Below, one piece after another: positions 1-11,009 of a stretch of 64,000 nucleotides of DNA; the first letter of the stretch is position 1; each line of letters starts with the position of its first letter. A model generated the notes under the pieces. It searched no databases. It was not told where the DNA came from and saw only the letters and a program-made list of their open reading frames with translations. A program made the position numbers and the translations under genes. Source of the stretch: Paraphaeosphaeria minitans (lineage: Eukaryota > Ascomycota > Dothideomycetes > Pleosporales > Didymosphaeriaceae); the NCBI GenBank assembly GCA_015832175.1, contig WJXW01000005.1, forward strand, positions 992,001 through 1,056,000, written 5' to 3'.

Positions 1-3000
1 GGGATTTGGTTGGTTTCGATGATGGGATATGGAACGGGATGGGTTGTTGCGCGGACCGATCGAACAGGTGAGCCTCTGGTGAGGGTGCCTTTTGCTCTAC
101 GTATACATTATGCTGCCGATACACAGGCTTGAAAGTCACAAACGATTACCTGGTGATGAAGATTGTGATCTGGAGATACACTGGAAGGATGTGAATTCGT
201 TCAACAAGTGTGGAGCAGCACCTCCAATGGCAAGAAATGTAGCTATCATATCGGACAGAGCAGCTGCGCCGTACATGACAATATGAATGGGAGTCCTTTC
301 AATTTGGACCCTACCAAGTATGCCAGGTACTACAAAGATCCACATTGACTTATCATACGGTAAGTTTACAAATGTATAGTAGTATAAGTTAACACAGGAT
401 AGTTTGATGTGCCGACACTGCCATTTTTTGTGTCCGCCGCAAGGTATGGTAGCTTCATCTAAAATCTCCATAGTAGGGGTCCTACATCACTACTTCAATC
501 GTGTTCATGCGTTAACTCAGGCCAGGGAAATTTCCGAGTCATTGATCAAAATTAAACGATAGTCTTCGTTTACTGATGTGCGGCACGGAGGACTAGATCA
601 CCCACAACGAATAAATCTCGACAAAGGCAGTTGGTTTACGAATGACTAACCAGCTTGAGACCTGCGTACCTAGCAGCAGCAGCACCAGCGGCAGCACCGT
701 CGGACGAGGTCCCGGCCGCCAACATTCTCACTCTGCGAATACTCTTCGTGATACTGGGTGGCTTTGTTAGAGGCCTAGGGATCCCACCGCTCTTCATCCT
801 GAGGCTTCGACACGTCGAGCATGTTTTATTACAGTTGACCAGTCGCTTGCCTCCTTGCATCTCGCACAGCCTGGTCCAAATGACCTCGGTCGACGCAGCC
901 GCGAATTTCCGCGTGAACTTCGCTTTTGAAACGAAGTTCAAAGTGAAGTTCACTGCTGAGGCCGTAAGTATAGCTGCGAGAGTTTGTTCAGCATCCTCGG
1001 CGAAGCCTTCGCCTTCGGCGGAAGATGGTTCTTCAGTACGAGGCTCATCCAAAATCAGGAGTTCTTAGGGGACTACCTGAGCAAAGCCCCACAGCGTCCT
1101 GCTCACGATTGCAAACCCTTGCGATCATCACGAAGCTGCTATTCACGCGGGGCCAAGACGTCCTCGGAGTGGTCAAGGTCCCTAGCGTATTATGAAATGC
1201 TTGAAGAGATCAAATTGGTCAGGCTCCCACCTGTTTCCGGTCCAGGGGTCAGAATCGGCAAATCCAGCTCGCAAGCTTCTGAATGCGTGCTTTCAGTAAG
1301 GAAAGAGCACCGCTGTGCTTCTCGTGGATTTACAGAGGCCTCGCATTTTCATGCTCCCGTTGGTCAGTACGTCGCGGATCAGCGAAGCCATATGCACGAC
1401 AATTGCGGTGGTTCTCATCCTGCATGATAAAACAAATCTGGCTCCCATAGCGGTACCTGTGTAATGTTGTAGACTGGCCATGCATTTGGCCATTGTGTAC
1501 ACGACCTGTCCGAGTCTGCAATTCTCTGATCAAACTCGAAATTGCGATCGGCCCATGCCGCCCAGATGAAGGTGTGTTTGTATGTGACGCTCCTCTTCGC
1601 TTCCAGAACTTCGAGCTCCAGGGCATCGGGCTCATCAGCTGCCGCGACTTTAAAGTTGTCGATGCACGTAGTAGCTCGTTGGTGCTGTTTGATCAGGCGA
1701 ACGCCTTTCGAAGGCGCGTGAGAAAGAATTTGACTTCGCGTCACGAGAGTGTAGCTTGGGCAACGAATTCATACTCGGAAGATACAGGAAGACACCGCAT
1801 TGAGTAGCATCTGCCTTGGTTGTATCCGAGAGCTGCACTTGAGGAATTGGAGAATTAGTACTTACTTCGGGAGCGTCAGGCTCCTCCGCCCACTTGATTT
1901 CCCCATTAGGATCTTCCTGCAAAGCCACATGGCTTGTTTGCGTTCGTTCTTTTGCCATTGAGTTGTTTGAACTGTTATTCCATGACAGCTTTTCAGTTCA
2001 CAGTGGCCGAGAGTAAAACCCGGAGTTTGTAGCGATACAACCCCAGGATAAATTGAATAAAGTTTTACAAATGTACTGTACAGCGAGTTTCTGCAGGACA
2101 AGGCGTGCACTTGAAGTCTAGACCTTTGTGTCAGCCACTGTGGACGATTCTTGTAAATAACTTTGTCTGGTCTGTTGTAGAGTCCCGTAATGATTGTATA
2201 CATGGCACGAGCACATTGCTTAGCATAGACAACAGTTGTACACCATGAAGTGTACTCGAAGAGCTATAATGAGCGACAAGAGGCAGGAAGCACAAGAATG
2301 CATGCATATTGCTTTTTAGCTGTGTTCTGTGGTTTGCGTACAGCCCTGACACTGGTGGATTGGCTTGCATCTCGCAAAGCTAGATGTGACTTGATTACCG
2401 AAATTGTGTCAAACCCCACGAGAGATGCTTGAGACTGGTGTTGACCTCAGACCAAGGAGCCCGAGGCAGTCTAAAGCGAACGGTTGGAGAAAGAGGGGAT
2501 CTGCCGAGACCCAGTCTACAAATTGACCAAAGCCTGGAAACAGCCCCTGAAAGGGATTTAGCTTTGGGTAGCTGTACACTAAATCTCGGCGATGCGATCG
2601 TGTTGGGGGCTAACCACGTGGTACACATGACGTGCATAGAATGAGCCAGCCGCTGCCTTCGCAAGCTATGCTGAGAATAAAGCGGCAATAATCTCAGTCA
2701 CACAAGCACATAGCCATCTCTCTGCGAATGAAAACATCTACTGTATGAGCGAAATCCGGTTGTTCGCTCCGAGGTGTTCCAGACCTCGGACCAATTTTCA
2801 TCTAAGAAGGAAAGGAACAAGGCGAGACAGATCCCGGCTCCCGGCGACGCTATCATTGGCCTGGCGTACTCGGTTATGTCCGATATGGCAAAGGCAGATC
2901 CCCTTTTTTGGATCGCATGAACTGCTTCACGCCTAGCGCATCGATTCCTACCTTCGCGAAGCGCTCAAAAGGCACGATGGCCCTCTCATCTCGCTGCCGC

Positions 3001-3127
3001 CCTTCTTCGCACCGCCGTACATATCGTCGCTTCTTCACGCGTACATACACTCGTTAACGACACACATTCGCTTTCAACAAACTATCAAGTCACTCGTTCA
3101 TATCAAAAAACAACAACTCTCTCCATA
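1..3127. other. Intergenic or relic region without a confident gene
   Basis: No reading frame here looks like an intact gene. The minus strand at about 136-400 reads like one ankyrin-type unit (RTPIHIV, then a helix pair ending IGGAAPHLL), but it lacks a clear start and partner repeats. The minus strand at 1958-1415 has coding-like stretches in two frames with a GTAAGT donor and a TACTAAT branch-like site, yet no splice pattern I tried keeps a frame open. A 9-bp inverted repeat (GTGAACTTC) lies at 913-921 and 945-953. The last 150 bases before 3128 are CT/CA-rich and probably hold the promoter and leader of the next gene. Confidence 0.5.
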
Positions 3128-3865
3128 ATGCACGCCAAATCCTCCATGGCCGCCCTCTTCGGCGCTATCGTCGCTGTCTCCGCGCAAACTACGACCCCCA
3201 GCTCCGCCGCCGCGAAGGCTACCGGTCCCATCGTCTCGGTCATCCTCCCAGGCGCCGACGACCAGACTCTCGTGGGCTCTATTGTCGACGTCAAGTCCGC
3301 CTTGACGACACTCGCTGTCACATGCCCGTCCGGTACCGATGGCGATGACTGCGGCATGCCTGACGGAGGCATGACGGTTACTCAAGGCCCAAAGACCGTT
3401 GCTATGTCGACTGTTATGGCCGAGGAGTCGGGCTCTCCTGTCATGGTGAACTATGGATGGGCTTGCAGCCTCGACGGCACGACCAAGGCCGACTGTACTT
3501 ACTCGGCTGTCGCTAGCGTAACTGGCTCCGTCGATCCGTCGATCCTGAGCGAGGTCAACGCCCAGATGACTGCTCAGTCGTCGACTACCGAGCTAAGCGG
3601 CGATGATCTGAAGTCGGCCATGTTCCCTGTTACGATTACGGCGGGTGCAGAGAAGCTGTCGCAGACGGGTACCGCTGAGGTTTCAGGCAGCGCATCTGGC
3701 AGCGCATCTGGCTCGAAGACGGGTAGCACCGAGGCTTCAGGCAGCGCATCTGGTTCGAAGACGGGTTCCGCAGCTTCGCCGACCGAGACCCCGGGAGCTG
3801 CGTCGAATGTCAAGATGGGAGGGCTCGCTCTCGGTGGCGCGCTTGCTGCAGTGTTCATGTTGTAA
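3128..3865 (+). CDS. Secreted GPI-anchored Ser/Gly-rich cell-wall protein
   Basis: A 245-aa intronless gene starting at the first ATG after a CA-rich leader. Residues 1 to about 20 form a signal peptide ending at VSA-QTT. The middle (about 30-185) is a small compact domain with four cysteines (TCPSG, DDCGM, WACSL, ADCTY), which could make two disulphides. Residues about 186-225 are a Ser/Gly/Thr stalk built from repeated SGSASGSKTGS-like units, a likely O-glycosylation region. The C-terminus ends with a small-residue site (GAAS) followed by a hydrophobic tail ending AAVFML, as in GPI-anchor signals. Short Ser-rich GPI proteins of this layout are common in fungal cell walls. The family of the four-cysteine domain is not recognised. 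A role in wall structure or surface interaction is inferred from architecture only. Confidence 0.85.
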   Translation: MHAKSSMAALFGAIVAVSAQTTTPSSAAAKATGPIVSVILPGADDQTLVGSIVDVKSALTTLAVTCPSGTDGDDCGMPDGGMTVTQGPKTVAMSTVMAEESGSPVMVNYGWACSLDGTTKADCTYSAVASVTGSVDPSILSEVNAQMTAQSSTTELSGDDLKSAMFPVTITAGAEKLSQTGTAEVSGSASGSASGSKTGSTEASGSASGSKTGSAASPTETPGAASNVKMGGLALGGALAAVFML

Positions 3866-4135
3866 GCACTGAGTATGGAGAAGACACCCCTTCTTAGATT
3901 TGGAGTTGCTGTGCAATGATGCTGTAAAATAATTAATAGTGGTCAATATACAATAACATTGTATCATCGTTAAGACTGGCAGATACTTACCCGGATGTTG
4001 AGCCTTTCAGGTTGGTCAGTTGACAGTATGCACGGGTGACTCAGCCCTGGATGAGTCTCCATAATAGTGACCCCACAGTGCATGGAAGGTGTTCTCACCT
4101 AGAACTTGCAAACCGCTCGATTCGTTCTTGCGATT

Positions 4136-5422
4136 CTACGAACAAGTAATGAGCGGGAAAGAATGCTTCGGGGCTTCCCAGATCAACCAGGCGCACACCC
4201 AAGAATACCCCACAAGTCTCTCGAACGTATTGAGCGCCCAAGCATCATCAGGCCCCTCAATCCTCCTCCTAACCTTTCCCCAGGAAAATTGCACAACGCC
4301 CTCCAGCACAAACGCCACGGGCTGTAGTGCCCAATACCACATATTCCTCCCCCACGCACATGGATGTCCAAGCCTCGTCTCCACCATCGAATGCATCGCA
4401 CCACTGATACCAAAGACCAGAAACGCATTCAGCACCCTCGTAAACGCCGTGCGTCTCTTGATACCCAGGACATGCGTCGATATAAGCGCCGCGTGGCTGT
4501 TCGACGACTTGTAAAAGGTCCGATGCCAGTACATGGTCCAGAATCTGCGCATGCTATACGCCTCCCGGATACTGCCGTAGAGCGGGGGCCATTCCCACGA
4601 TTCGTCGAGGCCGAGGGACATCCAGACCACGGCGCACGTGTCGTGGTAGAGGGAGATGAGGAGGAAGTCGCCGGCAACCTTGTCGAACGCCTCCAGAGCG
4701 CGGAACTGAAACTCGCGAGCCGTCACTGGCGTCGCTGGGCCGCTGCTCGTTAGCAAAGTCTGGAGCAGGCGCCGTAGGACGCCTTCCTTGTCGCGGGTGT
4801 AATCGGACAACGAAGGTGGGACGCTGAAGAGCATCTGCGGGTCCATGAACTCGTAGTATGCGGCTAGGAAAAGGAAATTCAGTAGTAGATATCCGCAGCG
4901 GATAGCAACGCCTGCCCATCTTCCACGCGCAGTGAGATTGTGGCGCGTGGTGAGGAGCTTAGCGTCGGGGTCCTTGGCCCTCGTGGAAGGCTTCTGGGCC
5001 TGCCAGGTGTGTCTGATGCCAGGCCAAAGGTATGGATTCTCCCAAGTCGTTCCGATGCCGCGGACGTTGAAGACGGTCTTCCAGCCTCTGTATAGAGGAT
5101 TCCAGGATGCTTTCACATATCTGGGTTCGAGCGCGTTCGGAACTTCCTCAGTAAGAGGATTGTTGTATGCCATAGCAAGAGCATGCGAGCCGCCAATCAA
5201 GATGTATCGCACATACATCTCATTCAACGTGCCGTCGGGGGAGAGGTCAGTGGCGGTTCTCCAAGCGGCAAGTCCGGCAGCCAGCACCATCGAGACGCCC
5301 ATCCATCGATTGATGTAATTGGGGAATGAAACAACTATAAGACATGTGAAAGGCCACATGATGGAAAGAAAGATAGGGAGGGCCCCTTTCGAGAGGGTCC
5401 ACTCGCTGGCATGGCCAGCCAT
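4136..5422 (-). CDS. Wax-synthase-like membrane-bound O-acyltransferase (MBOAT)
   Basis: A polytopic membrane protein of about 428 aa from the ATG at 5422. The frame stays open upstream to 5488 without an ATG and would add another hydrophobic stretch, so the true 5' end, perhaps a short upstream exon, is uncertain. Family marks are RRFWTMYWHRTFY, matching the R-x-F-W-x-x-x-W-H motif of fungal wax-synthase-domain acyltransferases, and the downstream GAMHSMVE with the putative catalytic His inside a membrane segment. Relatives transfer acyl or acetyl groups to alcohols, sterols or secondary-metabolite hydroxyls in the ER membrane (wax synthase and Tri7-like groups). The substrate cannot be read from sequence. 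The neighbours are a wall protein and non-coding DNA, so context does not suggest a pathway. The stop is TAG at 4136-4138. Confidence 0.8.
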   Translation of the reverse strand: MAGHASEWTLSKGALPIFLSIMWPFTCLIVVSFPNYINRWMGVSMVLAAGLAAWRTATDLSPDGTLNEMYVRYILIGGSHALAMAYNNPLTEEVPNALEPRYVKASWNPLYRGWKTVFNVRGIGTTWENPYLWPGIRHTWQAQKPSTRAKDPDAKLLTTRHNLTARGRWAGVAIRCGYLLLNFLFLAAYYEFMDPQMLFSVPPSLSDYTRDKEGVLRRLLQTLLTSSGPATPVTAREFQFRALEAFDKVAGDFLLISLYHDTCAVVWMSLGLDESWEWPPLYGSIREAYSMRRFWTMYWHRTFYKSSNSHAALISTHVLGIKRRTAFTRVLNAFLVFGISGAMHSMVETRLGHPCAWGRNMWYWALQPVAFVLEGVVQFSWGKVRRRIEGPDDAWALNTFERLVGYSWVCAWLIWEAPKHSFPLITCS

Positions 5423-6540
5423 GGCATGGACAGTAAGGAGGGTGGATAAGGGTGACAATGCAACGACGAAGAAAGGACGAGGATGCAATCCTCAACCCAA
5501 AAATGAATGTGTACGCATAATTGAGCCCCAAGGCAGTAGAGCAGAAACGAGAAGACTGCCACAGTCTTTCTACGGAATCATGGCAGAAACACCAGGTGTG
5601 AGACGGAAAACGGACTCAAAACATGTCCATCTCTACCTGGTGTTTATGCCATGCTTCCGTACAGGCACTACGCCCAATAGCTTCATAGTGGTGTTTCGTA
5701 CAACCATGGAAGCAATGGTACAATGTCCGTCGGTCGATGTGGGCGCCATGGTCAAAGTGGGGACGCATCGTGCCATTCTCCGCGACAATGTCCGTCACTG
5801 GCCTCGTGGATGGCCCAGGTGACCAAGTGCTACGCAATACACTCTAATCATCCAGCGTGTTTGCTGACTCTGGTACGCAGTCCTGCCAAAGCCCGACTGT
5901 TTGCAAACTCCAATTTGTCGCATCTCTTGGCAGCGTGTTCAAATTACCGTAAGATGGTCTGGGTGTGGACGGAGAGAAATCTAAGATGGAAAGGGCCAGC
6001 GTTCTAATACTAACATGGTAGGTGACTTCTAGTTATAGTAGACTCCCTTCCTTCGTCCAGCCACTGGGAAGAAAATGTTCGGAGTTCGTGAACGAGATTG
6101 AGTTGAAGCCAGAACGCCCCTTTACAACATGCATTCCGGTCGCAAGGCAGTAGACGCCGAGTACTCGTTTCGGGCTAGATTGGGAGCGAAGCGAGAAGAG
6201 CCTTGCTGTTTTAGGGATAAAGCTGGGTGGGGCCCAAATTCTCCGGTTTGGTCGGCCTTGTTTTCGGTCGTAGTTGGCGTATCGTAATTGGGCGGACCGA
6301 GTAACATCTCCCCATCTTTTACTAAAGATGTGGGGCTAGACTTCAAAGAAGATCTGAGCAAAGTCCGGATTATACCTGCCCACGCGCGCAGACTCTCCTC
6401 TCGTTCTGATGGGAAAGCAAGAAGGTGCTCTGCACGAGGCGGCTGTATGCATGCTCGCAGTCCAGCAATGGATTTCTGTAAGCATAGATCATGGCCCGCA
6501 GAGCGGAACATCTGGAAGCAAAGCCGGCAGCAGATGATGT

Positions 6541-6663
6541 ACCAGCTTGCAGCCCTCGGAGGACAGTTTACCTACCAGCTTGCAGCCCTCGGAGAACAGT
6601 TTACCTACCAGCTTGCAGCCCTCGGAGAACAGTTTACCTACCAGCTTGCAGCCTTCGGATAAC
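6541..6663. repeat. 33-bp tandem repeat, about 3.7 copies
   Basis: Units start at 6541, 6574, 6607 and 6640 (the last is partial). They differ at only a few positions and begin ACCAGCTTGCAGCC. Because 33 is a multiple of three, the unit reads as an 11-residue peptide repeat. One plus-strand frame has an ATG at 6491 and gives an 83-aa ORF with PACSPRRTVYL units; a second frame gives units resembling QLAALGEQFTY. No homologue is recognised, and coding use is unproven. Confidence 0.9.
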
Positions 6664-6937
6664 AACTCTGCACAGAGGCATCTACGAGCTCAGTACACAG
6701 GCTAACGCCCGACGGCACAGTCTGCACGCCGTGACCTACTGACCAAACCCACAAAATATCCTTCCTGTAAACGGAAATACATCCATCGGACGAGCACGTT
6801 TCACGAATATGCTTGGTACGTACTCGGACATCCGTTCTGGGAAACAGCCACTGCTACACACAACGCAAGCCTGCCCATTCCACCACTCAGAACACCGAGA
6901 ATAGCACGCCCACGACACCTCACGCGACCGCATCGTG

Positions 6938-6943
6938 TATAAA
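6938..6943 (+). promoter_or_regulatory. TATA-like box of the small secreted gene
   Basis: TATAAA lies 186 bases before the ATG at 7124, followed by a pyrimidine/CA-rich leader typical of well expressed fungal genes. Assigned by position only. Confidence 0.4.
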
Positions 6944-7123
6944 GCGCAAAATCTCGCCGGCCAGGCTGAAACCTCCATCCACATTCACTTCCAACGCATT
7001 CCTTACCAACCCTTCCAACCATCTTCCACGTTCTCTTCACTCCCGGCGAGTCTACCACCACTTCATCCACCTTTCCCAACTTTCCAAACCCAACCCAACA
7101 AACAAACAACCAACTCAGTCAAA

Positions 7124-7378
7124 ATGAAGTTCTCCGCCGTCATCGTTGCTTTCACCTTCGCTGCCGCCGCCACGGCCAAGACCTGCGGCATCAACGGCGC
7201 GCTCTGCTCGTACGCACATCCGCTCCCACGCCCAGAGGCACAGTTTCGCTGACACTTGCAACCCAGGCGCGATGTCAGCTCCGTTGGCTTCACCGCCAAG
7301 GCCCGCGAGTGGCTCCGCACCCGCGAGGCTGCTCCCGTCGCCGTCGAGGCGCCCGAGGCCGTCGAGATCCAGATCTAG
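7124..7378 (+). CDS. Small secreted protein (65 aa, two cysteines)
   Basis: Two exons, 7124-7209 and 7267-7378, with a 57-bp intron (GTACGC donor, CTGAC branch, CCCAG acceptor). Splicing gives 65 aa. Residues 1-18 are a signal peptide (MKFSAVIVAF start, ending ATA-KT). The mature part of about 47 aa has two cysteines close together (TCGINGALC), then a charged stretch (AKAREWLRTREA) and an acidic Pro/Val/Ala tail ending EIQI. Such short secreted proteins are often lineage-specific and are commonly listed as candidate effectors or wall peptides. No family is recognised and no function can be assigned. The signal peptide, leader and clean intron argue for a real gene. Confidence 0.7.
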
Positions 7379-8146
7379 ATGCGGAAAGAGTCTGGAATGG
7401 CACGCTACCCCTTCTTCGTGCACGGCTCTGGATCATTCACTGATGAGGTCGGTGGGTGATCGCTCGGAAGAGGAGGCGCGCATGTACTGGCTAGGTACCA
7501 AGCAACGATGGTAGCGTTGTGCGACTTGCGGATTGTGGCTATCAGTGGTGGGGTTTTTTTTGTAACTTGTTTGGCTGCGGCGTGGATCAGCCGGTTTGGG
7601 AAATGGAAATAGAATATACGTGTTGCAAACCTTGTTTTCTCGTTCACATGAATGAGTATCTATTACCATTGTGCAGACGGTGTCATGACGGATTCGAACG
7701 GGCGTACGGCATCGTTTCGATTCCAAAGTTACAGAAGGAGCCGAAAGAAGCAAGAACCAAAAGTCACTTCGAGGGCAGGCTGGAAAAAACCGATTTTGAT
7801 TTTTGTTTGATTTGTTTGATTTGGTGAAGGGATTGGAAAGGAAGGGTAGATCTAGTCGTGGCATAAGTGATATAGTCCGACCAAGCGAGGCACGCAAAGA
7901 TCCATCGTTCTAAGACTACACCGTAGTGTTGCAGTAGTAGCCTCTTGTAGTGCATCCGCGCACTTCTTCACAACCAAGCCAGAAAAAAGTGAAATGGTGT
8001 ACGAATCAAACTCACACCGTGATGCCCACGCCAATCTTCCCGAGCTCGAAGAGCCCAAACGATTGCATACGGGTCCACTCTATTCCACGCATGGTTCTTC
8101 GCCATCGCCAACATCGCCCCATCCACGCCCTTCGCCCTCGTCGCAT
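7379..8146. other. Intergenic, no gene seen
   Basis: Likely 3' region of the small secreted gene, then sequence with scattered stops in all frames. Minus-strand coding-like fragments towards 7990-8146 belong to the possible broken gene described at 7990-8628. Confidence 0.5.
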
Positions 8147-8628
8147 CTAAAACATTGCGCGTCTCCCTCCAAGATAGATGCTCGACTTCGTCTCCGCACT
8201 CGCAGTAAACAGCTCAGCCCAATGTATTCCTTCTGCACCTCGCACCCATACCTACGGCACGTTATCAGCACCCTGAAGCCAGTGCACAGGACAAGTAACA
8301 TCTGCGAGCCTAGGTAAGAATCAACGAATCCGTCGTCAAAACATACGATACCGCCATTCTCGCCTTCCGCCGCCCCTTTATCCTCCTTATACCGAAGTCT
8401 CCTTGAGCACGTGCGTTCAGGACGCCGTCGACGCGTTTGTTGCGTGCACATTAAAGCTACAGCTTGCCACCATCCCGCACCACGTGTCGTCGATGTCAAA
8501 ATTCCGGGGTTGGCGTCGCACTCTTCCACTTTGCTGCACTTTCCCTCTGGTCTCGGCTGTTTTAACGTCCATTCTTGTGCCCAGCGGAAGCAGCCCGAGC
8601 CAAAATCAACTTCATGTGTCGGACACAT
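7990..8628 (-). pseudogene. Possible broken gene, minus strand
   Basis: An exon at 8347-8628 (ATG at 8628) can be spliced in phase 0 to 8147-8251 across a 95-bp intron with a GTATGT donor, CTGAT branch and CGTAG acceptor, giving about 128 aa ending RRAMF. After that stop the next frame continues with coding-like text (DATRAKGVDGAMLAMAKNHA), and a third frame further on ends with FELGKIGVGITV and a stop. This looks like one longer protein interrupted by frameshifts; a two-base GC repeat near 8153-8160 would explain the first. No family is recognised. It may also be a short intact gene with chance open frames behind it. Confidence 0.3.
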
Positions 8629-8989
8629 AGTCAGCAACGATATGAAAACGGTTTCTGACCCGAAGGGAACCGATTGCAATCGCTGGTGCTGAAATGCACG
8701 CGCCCGAGATCAGATATTCGTATAGATTCCACGTTTACCACATGCCCAAAACCATGCCTATGGCACTGTTCCTCTCCATGTCTCTATCGACTGTACATTC
8801 ACCTCTCCACGGGGGCGGTACTGCTCACCATCACATTCCTCGGAACACAGACTCGCAAATGGCCAATATAAACTCCGCACTCGCGCAGCCCAAAGGCAGC
8901 CATACGCCAAACGCCATACACGATCGCCTTGCAATGCATACAAATCAAAGAAGATGTTACAGGACTCGCCTTGTAGTGCTCCGAGTGCA
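8629..8989. other. Intergenic, no gene seen
   Basis: Lies between the possible broken gene and the 3' end of ERV46. Nothing recognisable on either strand. Confidence 0.5.
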
Positions 8990-10483
8990 CTAGCTGGAGT
9001 GCATCTTCTTGATCCTGTTTGCACCCTCGTAAAGCATGCGGTCCACAGCCGCTGCAACGGTAAGGGTACCGCCGACGACGGCGCAGAGACCAACGAGAAA
9101 GCCGGAGAAAGACTTGGTGCGCTCTTCGCGGTTGATGACCTTCATGGGAGAGATATCCTGTCGCAGATTGTTAGGGTCGTTCGAGTACGAACGATTCGGG
9201 AATACGAGACTTACATATGAGAAGAAAACACCCGGAATGCCACCCCTAGCGTGGATGCGCTCTTTGTGACCATCTTCCTCATCCGGACCACCTGCCAGGT
9301 TCCTCTTGTGGCTCGTGACAGAGTACTGGTGGGTCTCGATGCTACCCTTGTAGTTCGTGTCAATAGTAGCTCCGAGGATATTTTCGTGCATGCCACGCCC
9401 TGGGACAATGTTCTCCCAACCAAGCGGAAGATATGCAGTCGAGACTACCTTAACGAAGTACATGAAGTTGAAGGCTTTCTCGGTTGTCTGTTGCTCGGTG
9501 TTATCGAGTGGGTTGATGTGGTGGTTTGTCCAGCGGCCGGGTCCAGTGTTCGCGTGCTTCTGCTGCATATCCGCAATGACAGCGTCGCTAAGTTGTGGGC
9601 CGAAGCGCAGGTGGTGAATTTTGTGGGTGAAGGTGTGCGTATCGTCTTTGAAGTAGTTATCTAGGTCGTGCACGTGCATGTTGCCGTTGGAGAAGGACTT
9701 TCCAGGCGCGATGTGGAAGTTGCCAATGACCTTGTTCACTTTGATGCTGCCCTCGAGGCGGCACCCTTCCTTGCGCTGGGCATCGAGATGCTCGGCGTAA
9801 TGTTCGCGCTCACACTGTTCGACGCCCTCGCCGCGACCGAAGGACCAGGAGATGGAGGCATATGCGTTCCGTACGTCATCGCAGGTGTTGCAGCAGCCGG
9901 GCTTTTGAGCGTCGGACGGGGAGGGAGCTCCGTAGCAATCACCGCAGTAGTTGGGGTCGAGGTGGGAAGCTTCGTCTTTGTGCCTGCAAGACAGTGTTAG
10001 CTTGCGCCCCGCGGTGATTGTGGCAGTGGAGAGCTTACAGGTCGAGAGCATTGGTCTCAACGGCATGGCTCCCCTCGCTCTCCGGCGACAGCCGCACCTT
10101 GTTGACACCGTGTGACACGCCCATCTGCAACTCGCCAGAGACATCCATGACATCGAGCGTCAGCAGCTCGCACGGCATGCGGGGGAACGTGATGTTCATT
10201 GAAATCTCCATCTTCTCGCCTGTGAATGTGTCAGCTTGCCGCTGTTCTTTCCGCCTACGCAGCCCTCGCGGGCGGTTGCAATTCACATACCTCGGCCCTT
10301 GTCTACGACCAACTCTGGCCGCACGCTGACTTTCCTATAGTCTGCCCACTCGCCCCATGTCAACCACAAAATCACCAGCAAGCTCCCTATCGTCACAATC
10401 CCACCGCTCGTCGTGCGCACGCGCGCATCTTCTACCGTCTTGGTGAACGCATCGAGGCGCCCGAAGCGCGACTTCGCAGGCAT
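8990..10483 (-). CDS. ERV46: ERV46/ERGIC3-like COPII vesicle cargo-receptor subunit
   Basis: Four exons on the minus strand: 10483-10291, 10219-10039, 9983-9215 and 9157-8990 (introns 71, 55 and 57 bp), giving 436 aa. The N-terminus has the family start MPAKSRFGRLDAFTKT, a short cytosolic part and a first membrane segment (about 28-46). The large lumenal domain carries the Cys-rich CGDCYGA and CCNTCDDVR motifs, the ERGIC/Erv41-46 signature LDNYFKDD region and the SVTSHKRNL stretch. The second membrane segment is near residues 395-418 (FLVGLCAVVGGTLT), followed by a short basic tail. Erv46 pairs with Erv41 and cycles between ER and Golgi to retrieve or carry cargo. Length and motifs match the family, and I see no defect. 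Confidence 0.95.
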
Positions 10484-11009
10484 GGTGGTTTATCGTGCCT
10501 ACGGCAGGCTTCCGTTGAGTGTGGGTTCCTTCTCGGAGGGTCAAGGCAGTAGATAGCCGAGGGTGGACGCTCGCGCAAAGAGGTGTGCGTGGTATGGTAC
10601 GAGAAAGTCGGCGACGACTTTAACGGGTGCTTGCGTAGCTTTCCCCAGCGCAAGGCCAATTGAACGTCGAAAGGAAAAGAGCGAATATGCACCGCAAGTG
10701 CTAAGGCCACTGTCTCATGTTACACACTAGAAGAGAAGCTGCGAAGACAACGGGCGAAGCACGCCTGGTAAAGGACAGCTATGCGATGTTGCACGCGTGC
10801 TGGCCGCTAGGCCTGTTTGGGCACAGCTGTGGGGGTACTTTCAGGCTCACACTTTCACGACACCCCAAGGCATGGTTGTTCTACAGCGGTCAGGCATCTC
10901 GGATAACGGAAATGTGGTTTCGAATGTCCACTATCTAAATATGTACAAAAAGCGGTTGCGACTCTATACTGCAACCTATATCTAGTGGCATCTTCAAACA
11001 TGGGGTATC
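10484..11009. other. Intergenic between ERV46 promoter and sulfate permease 3' end
   Basis: No gene seen. It should contain the ERV46 promoter (reading left) and the 3' region of the sulfate permease; no specific element is recognised. Confidence 0.5.

Larger units (their letters stand above)
5489..7123. other. Intergenic; repeat and promoter of the small secreted gene
   Basis: No convincing gene. It holds the 33-bp tandem repeat at 6541-6663 (listed separately). It also holds a TATA-like box (TATAAA, 6938-6943) followed by a strongly CA/CT-rich leader that runs up to the ATG at 7124. Confidence 0.55.

Noticed and set aside
7688..7712. tRNA-like box B word (GTTCGAATCC, minus strand)
   Set aside because: No matching box A, acceptor stem or anticodon arm around it.
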